Under the pieces are notes generated by a model, which saw only the letters and a program-made list of their open reading frames with translations, was not told the DNA's origin and did no database searches. A stretch of 64,000 bases of DNA from Cervus elaphus. Its lineage: Eukaryota; Chordata; Mammalia; Artiodactyla; Cervidae. The stretch lies in NCBI RefSeq assembly GCF_910594005.1, contig NC_057845.1:868001-932000 (forward strand), read 5' to 3'. The translations under genes were made by a program, and so were the position numbers. Below, piece after piece: positions 49,209 through 63,500 of the stretch (positions are counted from its first letter, which is position 1; the number at the start of each line of letters is the position of its first letter).

Positions 49209-51596
49209 ACATCGTCTCATTTGGAGGCACTGATCTCCGCGTACCTCTTGAGTTTTCAAAGGATGTGAGGCCTCCGGTCGCGATGAGGTAGGGAACTAGG
49301 TCTTTCTCTGTGGTCTCCACAGGGGATTCGGACATCCTTTCATCTTGGGAGATGCAAGACGAGCCTGCATTCAAGTCACTGCAGGGATATCCGGCGTTAT
49401 TTCGAGTCAGGGCATCGCAGTGTCCATTCCACTTGAGGCCGCAAACTCAGGGTCCCTCTCACATACCTAGAGCTGAGAGAAGCCTCCTCTTGAGGTGCTT
49501 GTGGTAAGGTGGTATTCCTCTGGAGTCGAAGCCAGGGACTAACCTCTCATCTCGAGTTGATTTTTGGTCCACGGAGCTCTTTTGAGTTGCTACAGTGACC
49601 TCAGGATGCCTCTAGCCTTGAAACAGTGTTCTTGGGGTTTCTCTGGAGTGCCATCAAGGAAATCAAGGCTCCTTTCATGTGAGATGTGCAACACGGAATT
49701 GCTCTGCACGCAGTGCAGGGGAATCGGGCCTCATCTCGTGGCGAGGGGGAAGTCTCATGGTTTTTCTCGAGTTGCGGCGGGAACCTGGGGTATATTCTCG
49801 AGTTACGACGGGGATGGCCCTTCCACCCACGTGTTTCTTCAGCGACGTCAGGACTCCTGCCTAGTTGCGAGGGACAACTCGGGATTCTTCTCGAGGCTTG
49901 CCAGGGCAATTGGGACGCCTCTCCAGCTGAGGCAGGAGACCAAGGGTCCCTTTCCACGTGCCACAGGAATCCTGGGACTCCTATCAAGTTTCTCGAGGAG
50001 TCAGCCATCGTCTCATTTGGAGGCACTGATCTCCGCGTACCTCTGGAGTTTTCAAAGGATGTGAGGCCTCCGATCGCCATGAGGTGGGGAACTAGGTCTT
50101 TTTCTGTGGTCTCCACAGGGGATTCGGACATCCTTTCATCTTGGGAGATGCAAGACGAGCCTGCATTCAAGTCACTGCAGGGATATCCGGCGTTATTTCA
50201 AGTCAGGGCATCGCGGTGTCCATTCCACTTGAGGCCGCAAAATCAAGGTCCCTCTCACATACCTAGAGCTGAGAGAAGCCTCCTCTTGAGGTGCTTATGG
50301 TAAGGTGGTATTCATCTGGAGTCGAAGCCAGGGACTAACCTCTCATCTCGAGTTGATTTTTGGTCCACGGAGCTCTTTCGTGTTGCTACAGTGACCTCAG
50401 GATCCCTCTAGCCTTGAAACAGTGTTCTTGGGGTTTCTCTGGAGTGCCATCAAGGAAATCAAGGCTCCTTTCATGTGTGATGTGCAACACGGCATTGCTC
50501 TGCACGCAGTGCAGGGGAATCGGGCCTCATCTCGCGGCGAGGGGGAAGTCTCATGGTTTTTCTCGAGTTGCGGCGGGAACCTGGGGTATATTCTCGAGTT
50601 ACGACGGGGATGGCCCTTCCACCCACGTGTTTGTTCAGCGACGTCAGGACTCCTGCCTAGTTGCGAGGGACAACTCGGGATTCTCCTCGAGGCTTGCCAG
50701 GGCAATTGGGACGCCTGTCCAGCTGAGGCAGGAGACCAAGGGTCCCTTTCCACATGCCACAGGAATCCTGGGACTCCTATCAAGTTTCACGAGGAGTCAG
50801 GCATCGTCTCATTTGGAGGCACTGATCTCCGTGTACCTCTGGAGTTTTCAAAGGATGTGAGGCCTCCGGTCGCCATGAGGTAGGGAACTATGTCTTTCTC
50901 TGTGGTCTCCACAGGGGATTCGGAAATCCTTTCATCTTGGGAGATGCAAGACGAGCCTTCATTTAAGTCACTGCAGGGATATCCGCCGTTATTTCGAGTC
51001 AGGGCATCGCAGTGTCCATTCCACTTGAGGCCGCAAAATCAGGGTCACTCTCACATAACTAGAGCTGAGAGAAGCCTCCTCTTGAGTTGCTTGTGGTAAG
51101 GTACTATTCCTCTGGAGTCGAAGCCAGGGACTAACCTCTCATCCCGAGTTGATTTTTTGGCCACGGAGCTCTTTCGTGTTGCTACAGTGACCTCAGGATC
51201 CCTCGAGCCTTGAAACAGTGTTCTTGGGGTTTCTCTGGAGTGACATCAAGGAAATTAAGGCTCCTTTCATGTGTGATGTGCAACACGGAATTGCTCTGCA
51301 CGCAGTGCAGGGGAATCGGGCCTCATCTCGCGGCGAGGGGGAAGTCTCATGGTTTTTCTCGAGTTGCGGCGGGAACCTGGGGTATATTCTCGAGTTACAA
51401 CGTTGATGGCCCTTCCACCCACGTGTTTGTTCAGCAACGTCAGGACTCCTGCCTAGTTGCGAGGGACAACTCGGGATTCTCCTCGAGGCTTGGCAGGGCA
51501 ATTGGGACGCCTCTCCAGCTGAGGCGGGAGACCAAGGGTCCCTTTCCACGTGCCACAGGAATCCTGGGACTCCTATCAAGTTTCACGAGGAGTCAG
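49209..51596 (+). repeat. Three-monomer duplication in HOR copy 2, unit 2 (2388 bp)
   Basis: This is the second unit of the direct duplication. It begins inside a hybrid monomer (48768-49563), whose left part matches the monomer at 20923 and whose right part matches the monomer at 46380. The crossover interval by markers is 49190-49208. At 51597 the sequence returns to the copy 1 order (base G, matching 21364). The length is three whole monomers, as expected for unequal exchange in register. Confidence 0.92.
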
Positions 51597-54500
51597 GCAT
51601 CGTCTCCTTTGGAGGCACTGATCTCTGTGTACCTCTAGAGTTTTCAAAGGATGTGAGGCCTCCGGTAGTGATGAGGTGGGGAACTAGGTCTTTCTCTGTG
51701 GTCTCCACAGGGGATTCAGACATCCTTTCATCTTGGGAGATGCAAGACGAGCCTGCATTCAAGTCACTGCAGGGATATCCGGCCTTATTTCGCGTCAGGG
51801 CATCGCAGTGTCCATTCTACTTGAGGCCGCAAAGTCAGGGTCCCTCTCACATACCTAGAGCTGAGAGAAGCCTCCTCTTGAGGTGCTTGTGGTAAGGTGG
51901 TATTCCTCTGGAGTCGAATCCAGGGACTAACCTCTCATCTCGAGTTGATTTTTGGTCCACGGAGCTCTTTCGTGTGGATACAGTGACCTCAGGATCCCTC
52001 TAGCCTTGAAACAGTGTTCTTGGGGTTTCTCTGGAGTGCCATCAAGGAAATCAAGGCTCCTTTCATGTGTGATGTGCCACACGGAATTGGTCTGCACGCA
52101 GTGTAGGGGAATCGGGCCTCAGCTCGCGGCGAGGGGGAAGTCTCATGGTTTTTCTCGAGTTGGGGCGGTAACATAGGGTATATTCTCGAGTTACGACGGG
52201 GATAGCCCTTCCACTCACGTGTTTGTTCAGCGACGTCAGGACTCCTGCCTAGTTGCGAGGGACAACTCGGGATTCTCCTCGAGGCTTGGCAGGGCAATTG
52301 GGACGCCTCTCCAGCTGAGGTGGGAGACCAAGGGTCCCTTTCCACGTGCCACAGGAATCCTGGGACTCCTATCAAGTTTCAGGAGGAGTCAGGCATCGTC
52401 TTCTTTGGAGGCACTGATCTCCGCGTATCTCTGGAGTTTTCAAAGGATGTGAACCTCCGGTCGCGAGGAGGTGGCGAACTAGGTCTTTTTCTGTGGTCTC
52501 CACAGGGGATTCAGACATCCTTTCATCTTGGGAGATGCAAGACGAGCCTGGATTCAAGTCACTGCAGGGATATCCGGCCTTCTTTCGAGTCAGGGCATCG
52601 CGGTGTCCATTCCACTTGAGGCCGCAAACTCAGGGTCCCTCTCACATACCTAGAGCTGAGAGAAGCCTCCTCTTGAAGTGCTTGTGGTAAGGTGGTTTCC
52701 TCTGGAGTCGAAGCCAGGGACTAACCTCTCATCTCGAGTTGATTTTTGGTCCACGGAGCTCTTTCATGTTGCTACAGTAACCTCAGGATCCCTCTGGCCT
52801 TGAAACAGTGTTCCTGGTGTTTCACTGGAGTGCCATCAAGGAAATCAAGGCGCCTTTCATGTGTGATGTGCAAGACGGAATTGCTCTGCACGCAGTGCAG
52901 GGGAATCGGGCCTCATCTCGCGGCGAGGGGGAAGTCTCATGGTTTTTCTCGAGTTGCGGCGGGAACCTGGGGTATATTCTCGAGTTACGACGGGGACGGC
53001 CCTTCCAACCACGTGTTTGTTCAGCGACGTCAGGACTCCTGCCTAGTTGCGAGGGACAACTCGGGATTCTCCTCGAGGCTTGGCAGGGCAATTGGGACGC
53101 CTCTCCAGCTGAGGCGGGAGACCAAGGGTCCCTTTCCATGTGCCACAGGAATCCTGGGACTCCTATCAAGTTTCACGAGGAGTCAGGCATCGTCTCCTTT
53201 GGAGGCACTGATCTCCGCGTACCTCTGGAGTTTTCAAAGGATGTGAGGCCTCCGGTCGCAATGAGTTGGGGAACTAGGTCTTTCTCTGTGGTCTCCTCAG
53301 GGGATTCAGACATCCTTTCATCTTGGGAGATGAAAGACGAGCCTGCATTCAAGTCACTGCAGGGATATCCGGCCTTATTTCACGTCAGCGCATCGCGGTG
53401 TCCATTCCACTTGAGGCCGCAAAATCAGGGTCCCTCTCACACACCTAGAGCTGAGAGAAGCCTCCTCTTGAGGTGCTTGTGGTAAGGTGGTATTCCTCTG
53501 GAGTCGAAGCCAGGGACTAACCTCTCATCTCGAGTTGATTTTTGGTCCACGGAGCTCTTTCGTGTTGCTACAGTGACCTCAGGATCCCTCTAGCCTTGAA
53601 ACAGTGTTCTTGGGGTTTCTCTGGAGTGCCGTCAAGGAAATCAAGGCTCCTTTCATGTGTGATGTGCAAGACGGAATTGCTATGCACGCAGTGCAGGGGA
53701 ATCGGGCCTCATCTCGCGGCGAGGGGGAACTCTCATGGTTTTTATCGAGTTGCGGCGGTAACCTGGGGTATATTCTCGAGTTACGACGGGGATGGCCCTT
53801 CCACCCACGTGTTTGTTCAGCGATGTCAGGACTCCTGCCTAGTTGCGAGGGACAACTCGGGATTCTCTTCGAGGCTTGCCAGGGCAATTGGGCCGCCTCT
53901 CCAGCTGAGGCAGGAGACCAAGGGTCCCTTTCCACGTGCCACACGAATCCTGGGACTCCTATCAAGTTTCACGAGGAGTCAGGCATCGTCTCATTTGGAG
54001 GCACTGATCTCCGTGTACCTCTGGAATTTTCAAAGGATGTGAGGCCTCCGGTCGCCATGAGGTGGGGAACTAGGTCTTTTTCTGTGGTCTCCACAGGGGA
54101 TTCGGACATCCTTTCATCTTGGGAGATGCAAGACGATCCTGCATTTAAGTCACTGCAGGGATATCCGGCGTTATTTCGAGTCAGGGCATCGCAGTGTCCA
54201 TTCCACGTGAGGCCGCAAACTCAGGGTCCCTCTCACATACCTAGAGCTGAGAGAAGCCTCCTCTTGAGGTGCTTGTGGTAAGGTGGTATTCCTCTGGAGT
54301 CGAAGCCAGGGACTAACCTCTCATCTCGAGTTGATTTTTGGTCCACGGAGCTCTTTTGTGTTGCTACAGTGACCTCAGGATCCCTCTAGCCTTGAAACAG
54401 TGTTCTTGGCGTTTCTCTGGAGTGCCATCAAGGAAATCAAGGCTCCTTTCATGTGTGATGTGCAACACGGAATTGCTCTGCACGCAGTGCAGGGGAATCG

Positions 54501-57500
54501 GGCCTCATCTCGCGGCGAGGGGGAAGTCTCATGGTTTTTCTCGAGTTGCTGTGGGAACCTGGGTTATATTCTCGAGTTACGACGGGGATGGCCCTTCCAC
54601 CCACGTGTTTGTTCAGCGACGTCAGGACTCCTGCCTAGTTGCGAGGGACAACTCGGGATTCTCCTCGAGGCTTGGCAGGGCAATTGGGACGCCTCTCGAG
54701 CTGAGGCGGGTGACCAAGGGTCCCTTTCCATGTGCCACAGGAATCCTGGGACTCCTATAAAGTTTCACGAGGAGTCAGGCATCGTCTCCTTTGGAGGCAC
54801 TGATCTCCGCGTACCTCTGGAGTTTTCAAAGGATGTGAGGCCTCCGGTCGCCATGAGGTGGGGAATTAGGTCTTTCTCTGTGGTCTACACAGGGGATTCA
54901 GTCATCCTTTCATCTTGGGAGATGCAAGACGAGCCTGCATTCAAGTCACTGCAGGGATATCCGGCCTTATTTCACGTCAGGGCATCGCGGTGTCCATTCC
55001 ACTTGAGGCCGCAAAATCAGGGTCCCTCTCACATACCTAGAGCTGAGAGAAGCCTCCTCTTGAGGTGCTTGTGGTAAGGTGGTATTCCTCTGGAGTCGAA
55101 GCCAGGGACTAACCTCTCATCTCGAGTTGATTTTTGGTCCACGGAGCTCTTTCGTGTTGCTACAGTGACCTCAGAATCCCTCTAGCCTTGAAACAGTGTT
55201 CTTGGGGTTTCTCTGGAGTGCCATCAAGGAAATCAAGGCTCCTTTCATGTGTGATGTGCAACACGGAATTGCTCTGAACGCAGTGCAGGGGAATCGGGCC
55301 TCATCTCGCGGAGAGGGGGAAGTCTCATGGTTTTTCTCGAGTTGCGGCGGGAACCTGGGGTATATTATCGAGTTACGACGGGGATGGCCCTTCCACCCAC
55401 GTGTTTGTTCAGCGACGTCAGGACTCCTGCCTAGTTGCGAGGGACAAATCGGGATTCTCCTCGAGGCTTGCCAGGGCAATTGGGACGCCTCTCCAGCTGA
55501 GGCAGGAGACCAAGGGTCCCTTTCCACGTGCCACAGGAATCCTGGGACTCCTATAAAGTTTCACGAGGAGTCAGGCATCGTCTCCTTTGGAGGCACTGAT
55601 GTCCGCGTACCTCTGGAGTTTTCAAAGGATGTGAGGACTCCGGTCGCCATGAGGTGGGGAACTAGGTCTTTTTCTGTGGTCTCCACAGGGGATTCGGACA
55701 TCCTTTCATCTTGGGAGATGCAAGACGAGCCTGCATTCAAGTCACTGCAGGGATATCCGGCGTTATTTCAAGTCAGGGCATCGCGGTGTCCATTCCACTT
55801 GAGGCCGCAAAATCAGGGTCCCTCTCACATACCTAGAGCTGAGAGAAGCCTCCTCTTGAGGTGCTTGTGGTAAGGTGGTATTCCTCTGGAGTCGAAGCCA
55901 GGGACTAACCTCTCATCTCGAGTTGATTTTTGGTCCACGGAGCTCTTTCGTGTTGCTACAGTGACCTCAGGATCCCTCTAGCCTTGAAACAGTGTTCTTG
56001 GGGTTTCTCTGGAGTGCCGTCAAGGAAATCAAGGCTCCTTTCATGTGTGATGTGCAAGACGGAATTGCTCTGCACGCAGTGCAGGGGAATCGGGCCTCAT
56101 CTCGCGGCGAGGGGGAACTCTCATGGTTTTTATCGAGTTGCGGCGGTAACCTGGGGTATATTCTCGAGTTACGACGGGGATGGCCCTTCCACCCACGTGT
56201 TTGTTCAGCGATGTCAGGACTCCTGCCTAGTTGCGAGGGACAACTCGGGATTCTCCTCGAGGCTTGCCAGGGCAATTCGGCCGCCTCTCCAGCTGAGGCA
56301 GGAGACCAAGGGTCCCTTTCCACGTGCCACACGAATCCTGGGACTCCTATCAAGTTTCACGAGGAGTCAGGCATCGTCTCCTTTGGAGGCGCTGATCTCC
56401 GCGTACCTCTGGAGTTTTCAAAGGATGTGAGGCCTCCGTTCGCCATGAGGTGGGGAACTAGGTCTTTCTTGGTGGTCTCCACAGGGGATTCAGACATCCT
56501 TTCATCTTGGGAGATGCAAGACGAGCCTGCATTCAAGTCACTGCAGGGATATCCGGCCTTATTTCAAGTCAGGGAATCGCGGTGTCCATTCCACTTTAGG
56601 CCGCAAAATCAGGGTCCCTCTCACATACCTAGAGCTGAGAGAAGCCTCCTCTTGAGGTGCTTGTGGTAAAGTGGTATTCCTCTGAGTCGAAGCCAGGGAC
56701 TAACCTCTCATCTCGAGTTGATTTTTGGTCCACGGAGCTCTTTCGTGTTGCTACAGTGACCTCAGAATCCCTCTAGCCTTGAAACAGTGTTGTTGGGGTT
56801 TCTCTGGAGTGCCGTCAAGGAAATCAAGGCTCCTTTCATGTGTGATGTGTAACACGGAATTGCTCTGCACGCAGTGCAGGGGAATCGGGCCTCATCTCGC
56901 GGCGAGGGGGAACTCTCATGGTTTTTATCGAGTTGCGGCGGTAACCTGGGGTATATTCTCGAGTTACGACGGGGATGGCCCTTCCACCCACGTGTTTGTT
57001 CAGCGATGTCAGGACTCCTGCCTAGTTGCGAGGGACAACTCGGGATTCTCCTCGAGGCTTGCCAGGGCAATTGGGCCGCCTCTCCAGCTGAGGCAGGAGA
57101 CCAAGGGTCCCTTTTCATGTGCCACATGAATCCTGGGACTCCTATCAAGTTTCACGAGGAGTCCGGCATCGTCTCATTTGGAGGCACTGATCTCCGCGTA
57201 CCTCTGGAGTTTTCAAAGGATGTGAGGCCTCCGGTCGCCATGAGGTGGAGAACTAGGTCTTTCTCTGTGGTCTCCACAGGGGATTCGGACATCCTTTCAT
57301 CTTGGGAGATGCAAGACAAGCCTGCATTCAAGTCACTGCAGGGATATCCGGCCTTATTTCAAGTCAGGGCATCGCGGTGTCCATTCCACTTTAGGCCGCA
57401 AAATCAGGGTCCCTCTCATATACCTAGAGCTGAGAGAAGCCTCCTCTTGAGGTGCTTGTGGTAAGGTGGTATTCCTCTGGAGTCGAAGCCAGGGACTAAC

Positions 57501-60500
57501 CTCTCATCTCGAGTTGATTTTTGGTCCACCGAGCTCTTTTGTGTTGCTACAGTGACCTCAGGATCCCTCTAGCCTTGAAACAGTGTTCTTGGCGTTTCTC
57601 TGGAGTGCCATCAAGGAAATCAACTCTCCTTTCATGTGTGATGTGCAACACGGAATTGCTCTGCACGCAGTGAAGGGGAATTGGGTCTCATCTCGCGGCG
57701 AGGGGGAAGTCTCATGGTTTTTCTCGAGTTGCGCCGGGAACCTGTGCTATATTCTCGAGTTACGACGGGGATGGCCCTTCCACACACGTGTTTGTTCAGC
57801 GACGTCAGGACTCCTGCCTAGTTGCGAGGGACAACTCGGGATTCTCCTCGAGGCTTGGCAGGGCAATTGGGACGCCTCTCCACCTGAGGCGGGAGACCAA
57901 GGATCACTTTCCACGTGCCACAGGAATCCTGGGACTCCTATCAAGTTTCAGGAGTAGTCAGGCATCGTCTCCTTTGGAGGCACTGATCTCCGCGTACCTC
58001 TGGAGTTTTCAAAGGATGTGAGGCCTCCGGTAGTGATGAGGTGGGGAACTAGGTCTTTCTCTGTGGTCTCCACAGGGGATTCAGACATCCTTTCATCTTG
58101 GGAGATGCAAGACGAGCCTGCATTCAAGTCACTGCAGGGATATCCGGCCTTATTTCGCGTCAGGGCATCGCAGTGTCCATTCCACTTGAGGCCGCAAAGT
58201 CAGGTCCCTCTCACATACCTAGAGCTGAGAGAAGCCTCCTCTTGAGGTGCTTGTGGTAAGGTGGTATTCCTCTGGAGTCGAAGCCAGGGACTAACCTCTC
58301 ATCTCGAGTTGATTTTTGGCCCACGAAGCTCTTTCGTGTTGCTACAGTGACCTCAGGATCCCTCTAGCCTTGAAACAGTGTTCTTGGGTTTCTCTGGAGT
58401 GCCATCAAGGAAATCAAGGCTCCTTTCATGTTTGATGTGCAAGACGGAATTGCTCTGCACGCAGTGCAGGGGAATCGGGCCTCATCTCGCGGCGAAGGGG
58501 AAGTCTCATTTTTTTTCTCGAATTGCGGCAGGAACCTGGGGTATATTCTCGAGTTAAGACGGGGATGGCCCTTCCACCCACGTGTTTGTTCAGCGACGTC
58601 AGGAGTCCTGCCTAGTTGCGAGGGACAACTCGGGATTCTCCTTGAGGCTTGGCAGGGCAATTGGGTCGCCTCTCCAGCTGAGGTGGGAGACCAAGGGTCC
58701 CTTTCCATGTGCCACATGAATCCTGGGACTCCTATCAAGTTTCGCGAGGAGTCAGGCATCGTCTCCTTTGGAGACACTGATCTCCGCGTACCTCTGGAGT
58801 TTTCAAAGGATGTGAGGACTCCGGTCGCGATGAGGTTTGGAACTAGGTCTTTCTCTGTGGTCTCCACAGGGGATTCAGACATCCTTTCGTCTTGGGAGAT
58901 GCAAGACGAGCCTGCATTCAAGTCACTGCAAGGATATCCGTCCTTTATTCGAGTCAGGGCATCGCGGTGTCCATTCCACTTGAGGCCGCAAACTCAGGGT
59001 CCCTCTCACATACCTAGAGCTGAGAGAAGCCTCCTCTTGAGGTGCTTGTGGTAAGGTGGTATTCCTCTGGAGTCGAAGCCAGGGACTAACCTCTCATCCC
59101 GAGTTGATTTTTGGTCCACGGAGCTCTTTCGTGTGGATACAGTGACCTCAGGATCCCTCTAGCCTTGAAACAGTGTTCTTGGCGTTCCTCTGGAGTGCCA
59201 TCAAGGAAATCAAGGCTCCTTTCATGTGTGATGTGCCACACGGAATTGGTCTGCACGCAGTGCAGGGGAATCGGGCTCATCTCGCGGCGAGGGGGAAGTC
59301 TCATGGTTTTTCTCGAGTTGCGGCGGTAACCTGGGGTATATATTCGAGTTGCGACGGGGATAGCCCTTCCACCCACGTGTTTGTTCAGCGACGTCAGGAC
59401 TCCTGCCTAGTTGCGAGGGATAACTCGGGATTCTCCTCGAGGCTTGGCAGGGCAATTGGGACGCCTCTCCAGCTGAGGCGGGAGACCAAGGGTCCCTTTC
59501 CACGTGCCACAGGAATCCTGGGACTCCTATCAAGTTTCAGGAGGAGTCAGGCATCGTCTTCTTTGGAGGCACTGATCTCCGCGTATCTCTGGAGTTTTCA
59601 AAGGATGTGAGGCCTCCGGTCGCGAGGAGGTGGTGAACTAGGTCTTTTTCTGTGGTCTCCACAGGGGATTCAGACATCCTTTCATCTTGCGAGATGCAAG
59701 AGGAGCCTGCATTCAAGTCACTGCAGGTATATCCGGCCTTCTTTCGAGTCAGGGCATCGCGGTGTCCATTCCACTTGAGGCCGCAAACTCAGGGTCCCTC
59801 TCACATACCTAGAGCTGAGAGACCCTCCTCTTGAAGTGCTTGTGGTAAGGTGGTTTCCTCTGGAGTCGAAGCCAGGGACTAACCTCTCATTTCGAGTTGA
59901 TTTTTGGTCCACGGAGCTCTTTCGTGTTGCTACAGTAACCTCAGGATCCCTCTGGCCTTGAAACAGTGTTCCTGGGGTTTCACTGGTGTGCCATCAAGGA
60001 AATCAAGGCGCCTTTCATGTGTGATGTGCAACACGGAATTGCTCTGCACGCAGTGCAGGGGAATCGGGCCTCATCTCGCGGCGAGGGGGAAGTCTCATGG
60101 TTTTTCTCGAGTTGCAGCGGGAACCTGGGGTATATTCTCGAGTTACGACGGGGACGGCCCTTCCACCCACGTGTTTGTTCAGCGACGTCAGGACTCCTGC
60201 CTAGTTGCGAGGGACAACTCGGGATTCTCCTCGAGGCTTGGCAGGGTAATTGGGACGCCTCTCCAGCTGAGGCGGGAGACCAAGGGTCCCTTTCCATGTG
60301 CCACAGGAATCCTGGGACTCCTATAAAGTTTCACGAGGAGTCAGGCATCGTCTCCTTTGGAGGCACTGATCTCCGCGTACCTCTGGAGTTTTCAAAGGAT
60401 GTGAGGCCTCCGGTCGCCATGAGGTGGGGAACTAGGTCTTTCTCTGTGGTCTCCACAGGGGATTCAGACATCCTTTCATCTTGGGAGATGAAAGACGAGC

Positions 60501-63500
60501 CTGCATTCAAGTCACTGCAGGGATATCCGGCCTTATTTCACGTCAGCGCATCGCGGTGTCCATTCCACTTGAGGCCGCAAAATCAGGGTCCCACTCACAT
60601 ACCTAGAGCTGAGAGAAGCCTCCTCTTGAGGTGCTTGTGGTAAGGTGGTATTCCTCTGGAGTCGAAGCCAGGGACTAACCTCTCATCTCGAGTTGATTTT
60701 TGGTCCACGGAGCTCTTTCGTGTTGCTACAGTGACCTCAGGATCCCTCTAGCCTTGAAACAGTGTTCTTGGGGTTTCTCTGGAGTGCCGTCAAGGAAATC
60801 AAGGCTCCTTTCATGTGTGATGTGCAAGACAGAATTGCTCTGCAGGCAGTGCAGGGGAATCGGGCCTCATCTCGCGGCGAGGGGGAACTCTCATGGTTTT
60901 TATCGAGTTGCGGCGGTAACCTGCGGTATATTCTCGAGTTACGACGGGGATCGCCCTTCCACCCACGTGTTTGTTCAGCGATGTCAGGACTCCTGCCTAG
61001 TTGCGAGGGACAACTCGGGATTCTCCTCGAGGCTTGCCAGGGCAATTGGGCCGCCTCTCCAGCTGAGGCAGGAGACCAAGGGTCCCTTTCCATGTGCCAC
61101 ATGAATACTGGGACTCCTATCAAGTTTCACGAGGAGTCAGGCATCGTCTCATTTGGAGGCACTGATCTCCGCGTACCTCTGGAGTTTTCAAAGGATGTGA
61201 GGCCTCCGGTCGCCATGAGGTGGAGAACTAGGTCTTTCTCCGTGGTCTCCACAGGGGATTCGGACATCCTTTCATCTTGGGAGATGCAAAACGAGCCTGC
61301 ATTCAAGTCACTGCAGGGATATCCGGCCTTATTTCAAGTCAGGGCATCGCGGTGTCCATTCCACTTTAGGCCGCAAAATCAGGGTCCCTCTCACATACCT
61401 AGAGCTGAGAGAAGCCTCCTCTTGAGGTGCTTGTGGTAAGGTGGTATTCCTCTGGAGTCGAAGCCAGGGACTAACCTCTCATCTCGAGTTGATTTTTGGT
61501 CCACCGAGCTCTTTTGTGTTGCTACAGTGACCTCAGGATCCCTCTAGCCTTGAAACAGTGTTCTTGGCGTTTCTCTGGAGTGCCATCAAGGAAATCAACT
61601 CTCCTTTCATGTGTGATGTGCAACACGGAATTGCTCTGCACGCAGTGAAGGGGAATTGGGTCTCATCTCGCGGCGAGGGGGAAGTCTCATGGTTTTTCTC
61701 GAGTTGCGCCGGGAACCTGGGGTATATTCTCGAGTTACGACGGGGATGGCCCTTCCACACACGTGTTTGTTCAGCGACGTCAGGACTCCTGCCTAGTTGC
61801 GAGGGACAACTCGGGATTCTCCTCGAGGCTTGGCAGGGCAATTGGGACGCCTCTCCACCTGAGGCGGGAGACCAAGGATCACTTTCCACGTGCCACAGGA
61901 ATCCTGGGACTCCTATCAAGTTTCAGGAGTAGTCAGGCATCGTCTCCTTTGGAGGCACTGATCTCCGCGTACCTCTGGAGTTTTCAAAGGATGTGAGGCC
62001 TCCGGTAGTGATGAGGTGGGGAACTAGGTCTTTCTCTGTGGTCTCCACAGGGGATTCAGACATCCTTTCATCTTGGGAGATGCAAGACGAGCCTGCATTC
62101 AAGTCACTGCAGGGATATCCGGCCTTATTTCGCGTCAGGGCATCGCAGTGTCCATTCCACTTGAGGCCGCAAAGTCAGGTCCCTCTCACATACCTAGAGC
62201 TGAGAGAAGCCTCCTCTTGAGGTGCTTGTGGTAAGGTGGTATTCCTCTGGAGTCGAAGCCAGGGACTAACATCTCATCTCGAGTTGATTCTTGGTCCACG
62301 GAGCTCTTTCGTGTTGCTACAGTGACCTCAGGATCCCTCTAGCCTTGAAACAGTGTTCTTGGGTTTTCTCTGGAGTGCCATCAAGGAAATCAAGGCTCCT
62401 TTCATGTTTGATGTGCAACACGGAATTGCTCTGCATGCAGTGCAGGGGAATCGGGCCTCATCTCGCGGCGAAGGGGAAGTCTCATGGTTTTTCTCGAATT
62501 GCGGCAGGAACCTGGGGTATATTCTCGAGTTAAGACGGGGATGGCCCTTCCACCCACGTGTTTGTTCAGCGACGTCAGGACTCCTGCCTACTTGCGAGGG
62601 ACAACTCGGGATTCTCCTCGAGCCTTGGCAGGGCAATTGGGACGCCTCTCCAGCTGAGGTGGGAGACCAAGGGTACCTTTCCACGTGCCACAGGAATCCT
62701 GGAACTCCTATCAAGTTTCACGAGGAGTCAGGCATCGTCTCCTTTGGAGGCACTGATCTCCGCGTACCTCTGGAGTTTTCAAAGGATGTGAGGACTCCGG
62801 TCGCGATGAGGTGGGGAACTCGGTCTTTCTCTGTGGTCTCCACAGGGGATTCAGACATCCTTTCGTCTTGGGAGATGCAAGACGAGCCTGCATTCAACTC
62901 ACTGCAAGGATATCCGTCCTTTATTCGAATCAGGGTTTCGCGGTGTCCATTCCACTTGAGGCCGCAAACTCAGGGTCCCTCTCACATACCTAGAGCTGAG
63001 AGAAGCCTCCTCTTGAGGTGCTTGTGATAAGGTGGTATTCCTCTGGAGTCGAAGCCAGGGACTAACCTTTCATCTCGAGTTGATTTTTGGTCCTCGGAGC
63101 TCTTTCGTGTGGCTACAGTGACCTCAGGATCCCTCTAGCCTTGAAACAGTGTTCTTGGGGTTTCTCTGGAGTGCCATCAAGGAAATCAAGGCTCCTTTCA
63201 TGTGTGATGTGCAAGACGGAATTGCTCTGCACGCATTGCAGGGGAATCGGGCCTCATCTCGCGGCGACGGGGAAGTCTCATGGTTTTTCTCGAGTTGCGG
63301 CGGGAACCTGGGGTATATTCTCGAGTTACGACGGGGATGGCCCTTCCACCCACGTGTTTGTTCAGCGACGTCAGGACTCCTGCCTAGTTGCGAGGGACAA
63401 CTCGGGATTCTCCTCGAGGCTTGGCAGGTCAATTGGGACGCCTGTCCAGCTGAGGCGCGAGACCAAGGATCCCTTTCCACGTACCACAGGAATCCTGGGA

